From: an uncultured Desulfovibrio sp.
GTDB lineage: Bacteria; Desulfobacterota; Desulfovibrionia; Desulfovibrionales; Desulfovibrionaceae
Direction: 5' to 3'
NCBI GenBank assembly: GCA_910587035.1
Contig: CAJUMQ010000022.1
Span: forward strand, 1-39,537
DNA length: 39,537 nt
The position numbers and the translations under genes are program-made. This document shows positions 1-7,292 of the stretch, piece after piece; the first letter of the stretch is position 1, and every line of letters begins with the position of its first letter. A model generated the notes under the pieces. It ran no database searches and was not told where the DNA came from. It saw nothing but the letters and a program-made list of their open reading frames with translations.

Positions 1-1117
1 ATTCCGCATAATTGTAAGCGGCGCGGACTTCATTCTTGTCGCCATGGGCAAGCTGACGTTCAATCCAGTCACGATTATAACCAAGTTCATTGAGCAGGGT
101 GGAAGCGATTGAGCGGAAACCGTGCACGCTCATTTCATGTTTTTGGTAGCCCATGCGCCGCAAGGCATTAAGCATGGTGGCATCTGATATGGGTTGTGTT
201 TCCGTTCTGGTGGATGGAAACAGATACTTGCCATTGCCGGAATAGAGTTTCAGGTTTTTCAGAATTGCAAGAGCCTGTTCAGATAAGGGAACGATATGGA
301 GACGGCGCATTTTCATGCGTTCCGCCGGTATGCGCCATTCTTTTGCTTCAAAATCAAATTCAGACCATTGGGCGCAACGCAATTCGCTGGGGCGTACAAA
401 TACCAGGGGAGCAAGTTTGAGTGCGCAGACAAGCGGAATATAGCCAGGATAATCATCTATGGCTTGTAACAGTTGCCCGACTTTTTCCTTATCAAGCACA
501 GCCGCCCTATGGGTAACTTTGCGGGGACGCAATGCGCCATGCAAATCGGCTGTGATATTATGCCTGGCTTTGCCCAAAACAACGGCATAGCGGAACACCT
601 GATTGATTATCTGGAGAACGCGGCGGGATGTTTCGCTGTTGCCTTTCTCGTCTATGGGCTTGACTATGGCCAGAATATCGGCGGCTTCCAATTTGGCGAT
701 ATGTTTTTTGCCTATTGCCGGAAAAATGTAGGTTTTCAGGCGGTAAAGAACTGTGCCCTGATGTTTGGCGGAAAATTCGGATAACCGCGTTTTGTGCCAG
801 TCCAGTGCTATATTCTCAAAACTGTCGCGCTTGGCAATGGCTCTCGCTTCCCTGGCATTTTTCTTTTGTTCCGACGGGTCAATGCCTTTCGCCAAAAGTC
901 CCTTGGCTTCCTCGCGCTTTGCCCTGGCGTCTTTCAATGAGATGGTTGGATAATCTCCAAAACTGAGCAACTTGCATTTGCCGTCAAAGCGGTAGGACAT
1001 GCGCCAGAGCTTGCTGCCGGTTGGCGGCACATAGAGAAATAGCCCTCCGCCATCAAAATATTTGCGGGGCTTCGCTTCCGGTTTCAGACTGCGGATGTGG
1101 GTATCTGTCAAAGGCAT
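1..1117 (-). CDS. int: P4-type tyrosine integrase (int1), C-terminus cut by window edge
   Basis: A site-specific recombinase that would integrate and excise the element by strand exchange at att sites. About 372 residues are visible; the stop lies left of base 1, so only the last few dozen residues are missing. The N-terminus has the arm-binding (DUF4102) pattern with LTDTHIRSLKP followed by KYFDGGGLFLYV. The C-terminal catalytic domain shows ELR, then HGFRS, LAH and the active-site Tyr (about residue 368, bases 14-16). I chose the ATG at 1117 because GGAGGT (1125-1130) lies 7 bases upstream; an in-frame ATG also exists at 1147. It is clearly paralogous to the integrase at 33678: both share the stretch HGFRSIASTLLNELGYNRD. 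It is transcribed leftward, away from the transfer genes, and its start region overlaps a GATACCCACAT-type repeat set that is probably its own binding sites. Confidence 0.95.
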   Translation of the reverse strand, partial: MPLTDTHIRSLKPEAKPRKYFDGGGLFLYVPPTGSKLWRMSYRFDGKCKLLSFGDYPTISLKDARAKREEAKGLLAKGIDPSEQKKNAREARAIAKRDSFENIALDWHKTRLSEFSAKHQGTVLYRLKTYIFPAIGKKHIAKLEAADILAIVKPIDEKGNSETSRRVLQIINQVFRYAVVLGKARHNITADLHGALRPRKVTHRAAVLDKEKVGQLLQAIDDYPGYIPLVCALKLAPLVFVRPSELRCAQWSEFDFEAKEWRIPAERMKMRRLHIVPLSEQALAILKNLKLYSGNGKYLFPSTRTETQPISDATMLNALRRMGYQKHEMSVHGFRSIASTLLNELGYNRDWIERQLAHGDKNEVRAAYNYAE

Positions 1118-1244
1118 TTCCGCTACCTCCATCTTGTTGGACTGCATGATACCCACATGGACAAAAAGATTTGAATTTCAGTATGTTATCTCTGTGGGTA
1201 TCGGGTATGAGCATAACACAGCGATGCCCACAAATATACCCACA
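1094..1244. repeat. Repeat family GATACCCACA around int1 start (putative integrase arm sites)
   Basis: Copies or near copies of GATACCCACA occur at 1094-1105 (inside the first codons of int1), 1148-1158, 1193-1202 (opposite orientation) and, as variants, 1223-1232 and 1235-1244. Some are direct and some inverted. Tyrosine integrases bind repeated arm-type sites near att and often repress their own gene from them. The second integrase in the window has a similarly placed but different repeat, TTTACGGTAT, which supports this reading. The function is inferred; only the repeats are seen. Confidence 0.6.
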
Positions 1245-1308
1245 AAAATTGTGGATGCAACTGGACTTGGGTACACTTCGGGAAACCGTATTGGAGCGTT
1301 AAAACAAG

Positions 1309-1339
1309 GAATGCCAAGGCTTTTTACACCTTGGCATTC
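1309..1339. terminator. 11-bp perfect hairpin
   Basis: GAATGCCAAGG (1309-1319) pairs perfectly with CCTTGGCATTC (1329-1339) around a 9-base loop containing TTTTT. There is no long T run directly after the stem on the plus strand; on the minus strand the stem is followed by CTTGTTTT. It may be a terminator for leftward transcription or part of an attachment region, since it lies 18 bases from the tRNA-like fragment. Confidence 0.45.
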
Positions 1340-1356
1340 TCTATTATACCCAAATT

Positions 1357-1424
1357 TGGCGTCACCAACGGGATTTGAACCCGTCTTAGCGGCTTGAGAG
1401 CCGTCTTATACGCGTTTGTCGCCA
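1357..1424 (-). other. tRNA 3'-end-like fragment, candidate attachment-site remnant
   Basis: On the minus strand a perfect 5-bp T-stem and 7-base loop (ACGGG TTCAAAT CCCGT, 1368-1384) is followed by TGGTGAC, a discriminator G and CCA at 1357-1359. The upstream bases do not give a normal 7-base anticodon loop, D-arm or the GTCACCA needed to close the acceptor stem, so this is not an intact tRNA. P4-type integrases commonly use tRNA 3' ends as att sites and leave a duplicated 3' fragment at one junction. Its place just upstream of int1 fits that idea. The tRNA identity cannot be fixed; the GACGCCA ending is reminiscent of tRNA-Glu. Confidence 0.3.
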
Positions 1425-1870
1425 AGCATTTTCGCGGGTTTTACCTACTCTGGAGGGCATCTACATGCATCCAGATGCAGGTTTTTTTGTAACCAGAAAA
1501 TGTAACCAAAATTTTTCCCACAGGCTCCATATTTCGGTTAACCAGTCACAAACTCTCTGCCCAAGCAGAATAGCAACTGGCTTTAACCTTGCCAACCCCA
1601 AAAATCTGCGCTCCCAAATTATGCCAGGAGCGTTGTTCAATCCTCAAAAATCCATCCTTAATTTAAATCCCACTTTGCGCAAATTGGGAATTTCTTCCTT
1701 TGGGAAAATTCCTGTCTATTTCCATGCCCTGCTTTTGCTTGTCGGCATAATTTCATGCTCGCTTTACCGACATGCGATTTCCGGCTTCATTTCGATTGTA
1801 CGGAGTTTTATCTGGGCATTTTCCCCAGCATATGAGTGTTCCCCTCCACGCGTTGGGTGAACTCCCACCC
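1425..1870. other. Non-coding stretch left of the transfer region
   Basis: No convincing gene is present; open frames here have odd composition and lack ribosome binding sites. Visible structure includes an inverted repeat GCATCT...AGATGC around an ATGCAT core near 1458-1479 and TGGGT...ACCCA near 1855-1870. It probably holds control sequences and possibly origin or oriT flanks. Confidence 0.4.
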
Positions 1871-1899
1871 AGGGCGGCTCAATGGCCATGAGCCGCCCT
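1871..1899. repeat. Strong GC-rich hairpin upstream of oriT-like site
   Basis: AGGGCGGCTCA (1871-1881) pairs perfectly with TGAGCCGCCCT (1889-1899) around the 7-base loop ATGGCCA. The stem is 11 bp and very GC rich. It is followed by TTCATAACG rather than a T tract. It could be a terminator insulating the transfer operon or a structural element of the adjacent oriT-like site. Confidence 0.5.
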
Positions 1900-1918
1900 T
1901 CATAACGCTTTGGAATTT

Positions 1919-1964
1919 TTGAAAAGAAAACAGCTTTTCAACTTCTAGGGGTGCGCCCTTGGAA
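1919..1964 (+). other. oriT: Putative ICE oriT with MOBQ-like nic region
   Basis: An 8-bp inverted repeat TTGAAAAG (1919-1926) / CTTTTCAA (1934-1941) is followed after about 9 bases by GGTGCGCCCTTGG (1950-1962). RSF1010-, pIP501- and Ti-type origins of transfer have the same layout: an inverted repeat, a short gap, then a conserved TGCGCCCT(T) nic core. The site sits at the border of the transfer region, directly ahead of its first gene, where an oriT would be expected. No relaxase of the MOBQ family is seen in this window, so the enzyme acting here would lie outside. The sequence match is seen by eye; nicking is inferred. Confidence 0.55.
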
Positions 1965-1980
1965 CGCTTGGGGAACAGTT

Positions 1981-3282
1981 ATGGATACTTTTGTACCTAA
2001 AGGAAATATCTCCGGGCCTATTTTGCCCGAATTTATATTGAATATGCCTATACCAGCTGGCGCAAAGCTTCTGTACGCGCTTTTATGCAAATATTCATTT
2101 ACCAAGGGTTATTGCTGGTATTCCCATTCAAGCCTTGCGGAAAAACTTGGTTGCAGCGTTAACAGTGTAAAAAACTATTGCCGCGCCCTGACGGATGCCG
2201 GTCTTTTGGCAATCAAAAAAGAGAATTATCGCTCATCCGTATTTTACCTTGTAAAACCCTCAGCCGCTTTACTCAATGCTGCTAATGAGGAAAATGACAA
2301 ATATCAAACTTCATTCAAGTGTCCGCCAGAAGTGTCAAATTTTGATGAGAATCTATCAAAAGTTGAAGAAAATCCGTCAAATTTTGGCTACTTAAAGGAT
2401 TTAAAGAAAGAAATAAAAGAAAACCCTCCCCTTAATCAGCTTCAGGAAAATGCAAAAAATAGAGTACCGAATGAAAGCCAGAAAGGGTGTGTGGATTTTT
2501 CTTTTGCTGATTTTGAAAAAGTCTTTGAAGCATATCCCCGAAAGGAATCCAGAGGCACAGCGAGAATGGCTTGGCGTTCCATGCTTTCGGCGGGATTGCT
2601 TCCTCCCGTTTCTGTAATTCTTGAAGCGATTGAGCGTTTCAAGGCTGGCGCAAACTGGCAAAGGGAAAATGGACGCTTTATTCCCTATCTTGCCAATTTC
2701 CTGAAAGGTGAGCGCTGGAATGATCCACTTTCCCCTGATGAAGTTGAGGAAAAGAAAAAAACTGAATCTGCAAAACAAATTCGTCAGCTTCAGGCTCAAA
2801 AAGAGGAACAGCTTAGAAAAGAGAGTGAAGAAAAAAGAGCAAGGTTAAAGCCTCTATTCGATGAATTTGCCGCCAAATTTATAGGTAAATTTCATATGCC
2901 AATGGTATTTGGCATGTGGCTTGCCCGTTATGAGGAAGGCATTGCTCCTCTGGCCGCTGATGTGCCAGCTGACAATACACTTGCCATAGTTGAATTTATA
3001 AGACAATTCGGCAACCGCAAAAAATATCCTCCAAACAATACCAAGCCAAAGCAGGATAAAGACAGCCCATCTATTTCTGGTGCGCAAAATTCCTGTGTAG
3101 CCGTGGATTCAATCATTCCTGATAAGACAATAAATAAACAATCGCCAGTGCCATTGCCGGACAGTCAGCAATCCATCCACTCCGCGCATGATGTTGTGGA
3201 GCAAATTATGAATGGAATTCGCGGGGATTGTGGACGAAAACGGCCATCTCAAACTGAATCAGCCGTGTTTATGGTGGCATGA
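1981..3282 (+). CDS. Winged-helix/replication-initiator-like protein, first gene of transfer region
   Basis: The protein has 433 residues from the ATG at 1981; a GTG at 1951 is an in-frame alternative, but it overlaps the oriT-like site. Residues about 10-95 resemble the helix-turn-helix module of plasmid and phage replication initiators (RepA/DnaD-like), with LPEFILNMPIPAGAKLLYALL and a recognition helix around SSLAEKLGCSVNSVKNY. The middle (about 170-250) has FADFEKVFEAYPRK and FIPYLANFLKGERW, a pattern common in DnaD-like and phage replication proteins. The rest is Lys/Glu-rich and low in complexity. It may start replication of the excised element, act on oriT, or regulate the operon. The stop overlaps the upstream end of dotH (GCATGAGGG). 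Confidence 0.6.
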   Translation: MDTFVPKGNISGPILPEFILNMPIPAGAKLLYALLCKYSFTKGYCWYSHSSLAEKLGCSVNSVKNYCRALTDAGLLAIKKENYRSSVFYLVKPSAALLNAANEENDKYQTSFKCPPEVSNFDENLSKVEENPSNFGYLKDLKKEIKENPPLNQLQENAKNRVPNESQKGCVDFSFADFEKVFEAYPRKESRGTARMAWRSMLSAGLLPPVSVILEAIERFKAGANWQRENGRFIPYLANFLKGERWNDPLSPDEVEEKKKTESAKQIRQLQAQKEEQLRKESEEKRARLKPLFDEFAAKFIGKFHMPMVFGMWLARYEEGIAPLAADVPADNTLAIVEFIRQFGNRKKYPPNNTKPKQDKDSPSISGAQNSCVAVDSIIPDKTINKQSPVPLPDSQQSIHSAHDVVEQIMNGIRGDCGRKRPSQTESAVFMVA

Positions 3283-3293
3283 GGGTTGATGGC

Positions 3294-4322
3294 ATGAAAA
3301 AATATTCCATCGTCCCAATATTGGCATTCATTGTTTTCATTGCTTCTTCCGCATTGGCGCAACCAGCCAATACATCCGCGCATTTGTCCATTCAAAGCAC
3401 CTCGGACAAACCTGGTCAAGTATTGAATAATAACTCTAAAGCTTCTGAAGCCAGCCAAAAGCCTGAAGCTGGCCAAAAAGAAGCTGGACAAGAGGAACAG
3501 ACTCAAACAAAGCAAGCTGATCCAAAAAATCCACAGGACGCGCAAAAGCTTTTTGAGGAAAGCCTGCGCCAGATGATGCCTTTGGATAACGGGCAAATCC
3601 AGAAATTCCGCGAACATTCCGACAAGCGCGAAAGGGCTTTGCTTCCAGTATCTCCAGCATTGGCATCCCGCACAGTCCGCGTTTCCCTTGAGCCGGGTCA
3701 AAAGCCAGTTTCTGTGTTCACTACCGCGAATGTGGCAACTTCGCTGGTATTTCATGATTCCACAGGACAGGCTTGGCCCATCACTTCCGTAACCAATGGC
3801 TCGCCTGATTCCTTTCAAGTTTTACGTCCCGAACTTCCAGACGGCAATCTGCTCAATGTCCTGCCGCTGAAAGGCTACGCCTCGTCAACTCTGGTTGTAA
3901 CCCTGGAAAATCGTGATGTCCCGCTTGTCATAAAGCTGGAATCTGATTCTGTCCGCGCTCCTGAGCGCAAGGCGGATGCTCTTGTCCTGTTTCAGCTTGC
4001 CCATCATGGGCCAAGGGCAAGTGTGCCAGTGGTCAAGAATATCCGGGAAACGGCCAACTCTACCATGCTGTCTTTCCTTGACCGTGTTCCGCCCGAAAAT
4101 TCTGCGCGTCTGAAAACCGAGCCAGCAACAGATAATTTTATGGCGTGGGAATATCAGGGCAAAAATTATCTTCGCACAACTGCCATGCTGGTCTGGCCGG
4201 CATGGTCTGCCGTGGTCAATGGAGCGGGCGACACCAAATGCTATGAGGTTGAGCCTACATCTCGTGTGATGCTCTCGGTCAATGGCGCAATCCAAACCGT
4301 GATTTTGCGGAGGGGCAAATAG
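3294..4322 (+). CDS. dotH: DotH/IcmK (TraN-like) outer-membrane core protein
   Basis: DotH is an outer-membrane-associated component of the type IVB core complex, assembled with DotC, DotD and DotG. The 342-residue product starts at 3294 with signal peptide MKKYSIVPILAFIVFIASSALA; GAGGG lies upstream, and the in-frame ATG at 3279 overlaps the previous stop and would lengthen the n-region. A Gln/Lys/Glu-rich linker (about 25-80) is followed by RQMMPLDNGQIQKFRE and then the beta-rich C-terminal half typical of IcmK (SRTVRVSLEPGQ, VFTTANVATSLVF, GQAWPITSV). The length is close to IcmK's roughly 360. It is followed immediately by dotG, as traN-traO are in IncI plasmids. Confidence 0.88.
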   Translation: MKKYSIVPILAFIVFIASSALAQPANTSAHLSIQSTSDKPGQVLNNNSKASEASQKPEAGQKEAGQEEQTQTKQADPKNPQDAQKLFEESLRQMMPLDNGQIQKFREHSDKRERALLPVSPALASRTVRVSLEPGQKPVSVFTTANVATSLVFHDSTGQAWPITSVTNGSPDSFQVLRPELPDGNLLNVLPLKGYASSTLVVTLENRDVPLVIKLESDSVRAPERKADALVLFQLAHHGPRASVPVVKNIRETANSTMLSFLDRVPPENSARLKTEPATDNFMAWEYQGKNYLRTTAMLVWPAWSAVVNGAGDTKCYEVEPTSRVMLSVNGAIQTVILRRGK

Positions 4323-4323
4323 C

Positions 4324-5445
4324 ATGAATTTCCGCAAGATTATCACAATGGAAAAAGGCAGACGCTATCTGGTGTTTGGCGGCTTGGTCATAGTTGCCAT
4401 TCTAGGCTCTGCCGCTGGTCTTTATCTGCATGGCCTTTCGGACAAGCCGGAAGCGAATACGCAAATCGCCAAAGCGCAAATGGAGCGGATTTCAGGACAG
4501 GCTGGGGGACAAGGCTCTGTTGAATACAATGACAAGCTTCAAAAGCATGATGATGAACAGGCGATGGCCGCGCTCAAGAGCGGGGAAAGCTTTGTTCCCA
4601 CGCCAGTCGGTGTAAAGCATCCAGTGGTCGGGAAAAAGGAAAGCACTCCGCCGCCAGCTCCAAAAGTGGCCAAAGTAAAAACCGCTCCCGTTCAAAAGCC
4701 AAAACCAGATACAGCCAATTACAAACGGATGCTTGAAGACCTTGAGGCTCTGGATGCGAAACTGGCTTCGGCAACTTCGGGTACTGGCCAGATAGTCTAT
4801 CAGAAGGATTTTTCAAAGGAGCAGGCGCAAGAAGCTCAACAGGCTGTTCCTGCAAGCGATTCCCATCCTGTTGATCCAAAAACTGACCTGAAGCCAGGTG
4901 ATCTGCTTTATGCCGTAATTGATACTGGCGTGAACTCGGACGTGCCTTCGGCTGTCATGGCCACAGTTGCCCAGGGCAAATACAGAAACTCAAGGCTGCT
5001 TGGCAGTTTTCAACGTCATGACGAGCGCATGGTTCTTGCCTTTACCCGCGCCATTCTCCCAACAGGCTCAAGCGTCCAGCTTGAAGCCTACGCCATTGAT
5101 CCAAACACATCTGAAGCCTCAGTCGCCAGTTCGGTTGATACCCACTTCTTCAGCCGCTGGGGTGGCCTTGTCGCCTCCGCCTTTCTGGAAGGGCTTGGAA
5201 GCGCAAAGCGATATAGCGGCGCGTCCAGCACCATGTACGGATATGGAAACAATGCCAGCGACCAGATGGTCTGGGGCAATTACAGCCCTGAAGACCAGGC
5301 ATGGATTGCGGCTGGAAAGGTCGGTGAAAAGGCCAGCAAAATATTTGAGAAAAATTTTGACCGCCCGCCAACTGTCCGTCTTGAAAGCGGCACCGCTGTC
5401 GGCATCCTGATTATCAACGTCAAAGAGAAAGGGGTAACAAAATGA
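4324..5445 (+). CDS. dotG: DotG/IcmE (TraO-like) VirB10-family channel protein
   Basis: DotG spans the envelope and forms the central channel of the Dot/Icm apparatus. The 373-residue protein has a short cytoplasmic N-terminus, one transmembrane helix at about residues 16-35 (LVFGGLVIVAILGSAAGLYL), a Pro/Lys-rich periplasmic linker (about 95-130), and a VirB10-like C-terminal beta-barrel domain from about residue 190. Recognisable pieces of that domain are LKPGDLLYAVIDTGVNSDVP, RLLGSFQR and LPTGSSVQLEAYAIDP. It is much shorter than Legionella DotG (about 1050), which carries long pentapeptide-like repeats; conjugative versions lack these. It starts two bases after dotH ends and overlaps the next gene by ATGA. 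Confidence 0.9.
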   Translation: MNFRKIITMEKGRRYLVFGGLVIVAILGSAAGLYLHGLSDKPEANTQIAKAQMERISGQAGGQGSVEYNDKLQKHDDEQAMAALKSGESFVPTPVGVKHPVVGKKESTPPPAPKVAKVKTAPVQKPKPDTANYKRMLEDLEALDAKLASATSGTGQIVYQKDFSKEQAQEAQQAVPASDSHPVDPKTDLKPGDLLYAVIDTGVNSDVPSAVMATVAQGKYRNSRLLGSFQRHDERMVLAFTRAILPTGSSVQLEAYAIDPNTSEASVASSVDTHFFSRWGGLVASAFLEGLGSAKRYSGASSTMYGYGNNASDQMVWGNYSPEDQAWIAAGKVGEKASKIFEKNFDRPPTVRLESGTAVGILIINVKEKGVTK

Positions 5446-5660
5446 CCAGGGAACAGAGGGCTTCAATTCTCGGTGAAGTTATCAAACACGCCAGACAGGG
5501 CAAAACACAGGCGCAAATTGCTCAATGCATCGGTGTAAATCCAAGCATGGTTTACAAACTCTGCAAACGCTACGGCATCAGGACAAAGCACATGCTCTGG
5601 AAGGAAAGCCAGAAGGCGAAAAAACTCGCAAGGCCAGTTCAGTGCCTTTTGCCCATGTAG
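5442..5660 (+). CDS. Small helix-turn-helix protein embedded in the dot operon
   Basis: A 72-residue basic protein whose residues 15-50 form a resolvase/transposase-type helix-turn-helix (GKTQAQIAQCIGVNPSMVYKLCKRYGIR). It is translationally coupled to dotG by an ATGA overlap and followed 9 bases later by the next dot gene. It has no Legionella Dot/Icm counterpart that I recognise. It may be a small DNA-binding regulator of the transfer operon; no target is visible. The gene seems real because of the coupling and the clean HTH pattern. Confidence 0.6.
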   Translation: MTREQRASILGEVIKHARQGKTQAQIAQCIGVNPSMVYKLCKRYGIRTKHMLWKESQKAKKLARPVQCLLPM

Positions 5661-5669
5661 GAATTTGAA

Positions 5670-6176
5670 ATGGAAAACTATGTCGCCAATGTCATCCCAC
5701 ATCTCCAGCAATGGTGGCCAAGTCTTATCCGGCTTTTCTACCTGATTGGGGTTGTATTCGGCGTGGTGTCGCTTGTGCAAGCAGTCAATCCGAAACACCG
5801 TTTCAATCGCGGTATATCAGCATGGGCTTTTGTTACGGCTGTCCTGCTTCTGAATTTTCCCGCGTTGATGGATTCGCTGGCAATGACCGTGTTCAACAAG
5901 ACCTCGGAACAAGAACTTTCCTATTCTCCTCCAAGCTCTCCGGGAAGCGTTTACATCCAGTTCGCGGTTTATGCCATTGCCACTGTGGGAATTATCGGTA
6001 TCGCCAGAGGGCTTTGCCTGATCCGCAATGCTTCACATCAGGCCATGAATTTCTCTCGCGGCATTGTCCACATTTTCGGCGGCATTATCGCTGTCAACCT
6101 CGTTTCTTTCCTGCGTGGCATTGGAGCCACGATAGGTGGGGACGTGCAAGCATACATAGCCAAGATAATTGGCTGA
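5670..6176 (+). CDS. dotE: DotE/IcmC-like polytopic inner-membrane protein
   Basis: A 168-residue protein with four predicted membrane helices (about residues 18-42, 50-75, 93-118 and 128-152) and short loops. Size, helix number and position between dotG and dotI match the IcmC/DotE/DotV family and TraQ/TraR-like proteins of IncI plasmids, which lie in the inner membrane near the DotO-DotI part of the machine. There are no catalytic residues to check. The family call rests on context and topology more than on sequence motifs, and it could equally be DotV-like. AGGAATTTGAA precedes the ATG. Confidence 0.6.
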   Translation: MENYVANVIPHLQQWWPSLIRLFYLIGVVFGVVSLVQAVNPKHRFNRGISAWAFVTAVLLLNFPALMDSLAMTVFNKTSEQELSYSPPSSPGSVYIQFAVYAIATVGIIGIARGLCLIRNASHQAMNFSRGIVHIFGGIIAVNLVSFLRGIGATIGGDVQAYIAKIIG

Positions 6177-6186
6177 AGGAGAACAC

Positions 6187-6573
6187 ATGAATTACATGTC
6201 CAAAACTATTTCCCCGTGGCGAGTGGCGGCAGTCGCCATTGGATGCAGCGCAGTCTGGCTGTTCGGGCCGGAACTGGCGCAAGCTGCCGTCACCTTCGGT
6301 GAGATGGGTGAAAATGTGTCTGAAAATGCCAAAGGTGTGGCCAAAGGCGTGACCTATGCCGGATATGCGGCTGGCGCGACAATGGGTGTCCTCGGTTTCG
6401 TGGAGATGTACAAATCCTCCAAAAGCCAGGGACAGTCCACATACACTGGCGGCATTGTCAAAATCCTTGTTGGCGCTCTTGCCCTGGGACTTGGCGAGTT
6501 CCTTGGCTCCGGCTCCGCCTCAATCTTCGGGTCTGACCAGACCACTGGCCTGGGCGAACTCGGCATCCAGTAA
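6187..6573 (+). CDS. dotP: DotP/IcmD-like small membrane protein
   Basis: The product is 128 residues from the ATG at 6187, chosen because AAGGAG lies just upstream. It begins with a signal-like helix (WRVAAVAIGCSAVWLFGPELAQA), followed by an amphipathic stretch (GEMGENVSENAKGVAKGV) and two Gly/Ala-rich helices (YAGYAAGATMGVLGFV and IVKILVGALALGLGEFLG). This organisation is typical of IcmD/DotP, a small inner-membrane or periplasmic component of type IVB systems. It lies between dotE-like and dotI in an uninterrupted operon. Confidence 0.65.
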   Translation: MNYMSKTISPWRVAAVAIGCSAVWLFGPELAQAAVTFGEMGENVSENAKGVAKGVTYAGYAAGATMGVLGFVEMYKSSKSQGQSTYTGGIVKILVGALALGLGEFLGSGSASIFGSDQTTGLGELGIQ

Positions 6574-6584
6574 TGGAGGGGGGC

Positions 6585-7292
6585 ATGAAACTTTTTGGAA
6601 ATAAAAATACTGCGCAACCTCAACCCGCGCCGATGGAGCATACGGCAGATAGTCATGCCCCTGCTCCGGCTCCTGACGCGCAACATCTCATTGGCGGCCT
6701 TGGCTGGTATCGGAATAATTTCCGCCATGCATTAAGGCTAATTTTGGCCATGATTGTTGTGGTTGTTCTTGCCCTGGCGCTTGCGATTTTTCTTTTACTC
6801 AACCAGCCCAAACCGCAATATTTCGCGGCAACTCCTGATTTGCGCCTTGCGCCTCTTGTTCCATTGGATCAGCCGGTGCTTAGCCAGCAGGGTCTGCTGA
6901 ATTGGGTGTCGGAAACAATCACCAATGCCATGTCGCTGGATTTTCTTGACTGGCGCAAAAAGCTGGACGCCATGCGTCCCCACTTTGATGATGACGCCTA
7001 CAAGTCCTTTCTGGAATCCATGAAATCATCTGGCGTTTTGGAAATGATACGCGAAAAGCGGCTTTCCGCTTCGGCTATTGTTACCAAGGCTCCCGTAATA
7101 ATCGCTTCAGGTGTTGTTGGGGGCACCGCCACATGGCGTATCGAATTTCCCCTCATTATTTCCTACGAGTCCAGCCAGGGCGTGGAAAGCACTCAGCACC
7201 TTATGGCCACTGTCCTTGTCAGACGGGCTTCAACCGTAAAAACGCCGCGCGGCGTTGTAATTCAACAGATTGTACTGAAACGGGATTCATAA
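6585..7292 (+). CDS. dotI: DotI/IcmL (TraM-like) inner-membrane protein
   Basis: DotI is a bitopic inner-membrane protein with a VirB8-like periplasmic domain, needed for assembly of the type IVB channel. The product is 235 residues from the ATG at 6585; GGAGGGGG sits 4-5 bases upstream, so the ATG at 6573 is less likely. It has a Pro/Ala-rich cytoplasmic tail, one membrane helix (about 50-72, LILAMIVVVVLALALAIFLL), then the IcmL signature QPKPQYFAATPDLRLAPLVP and LDQP. The periplasmic domain includes FLDWRKKLDAMRPHF. The stop overlaps the dotO start (TAATG), giving translational coupling. Confidence 0.88.
   Translation: MKLFGNKNTAQPQPAPMEHTADSHAPAPAPDAQHLIGGLGWYRNNFRHALRLILAMIVVVVLALALAIFLLLNQPKPQYFAATPDLRLAPLVPLDQPVLSQQGLLNWVSETITNAMSLDFLDWRKKLDAMRPHFDDDAYKSFLESMKSSGVLEMIREKRLSASAIVTKAPVIIASGVVGGTATWRIEFPLIISYESSQGVESTQHLMATVLVRRASTVKTPRGVVIQQIVLKRDS

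Noticed and set aside
1358..1424. Intact tRNA gene on the minus strand
   Set aside because: Only the T-arm and 3' end fit; no 7-base anticodon loop, D-arm or closing acceptor strand can be found.
1465..1860. Open frame of 131 codons on the plus strand between int1 and the first transfer gene
   Set aside because: No ribosome binding site, unusual amino-acid make-up and overlap with inverted repeats; looks like non-coding control DNA.
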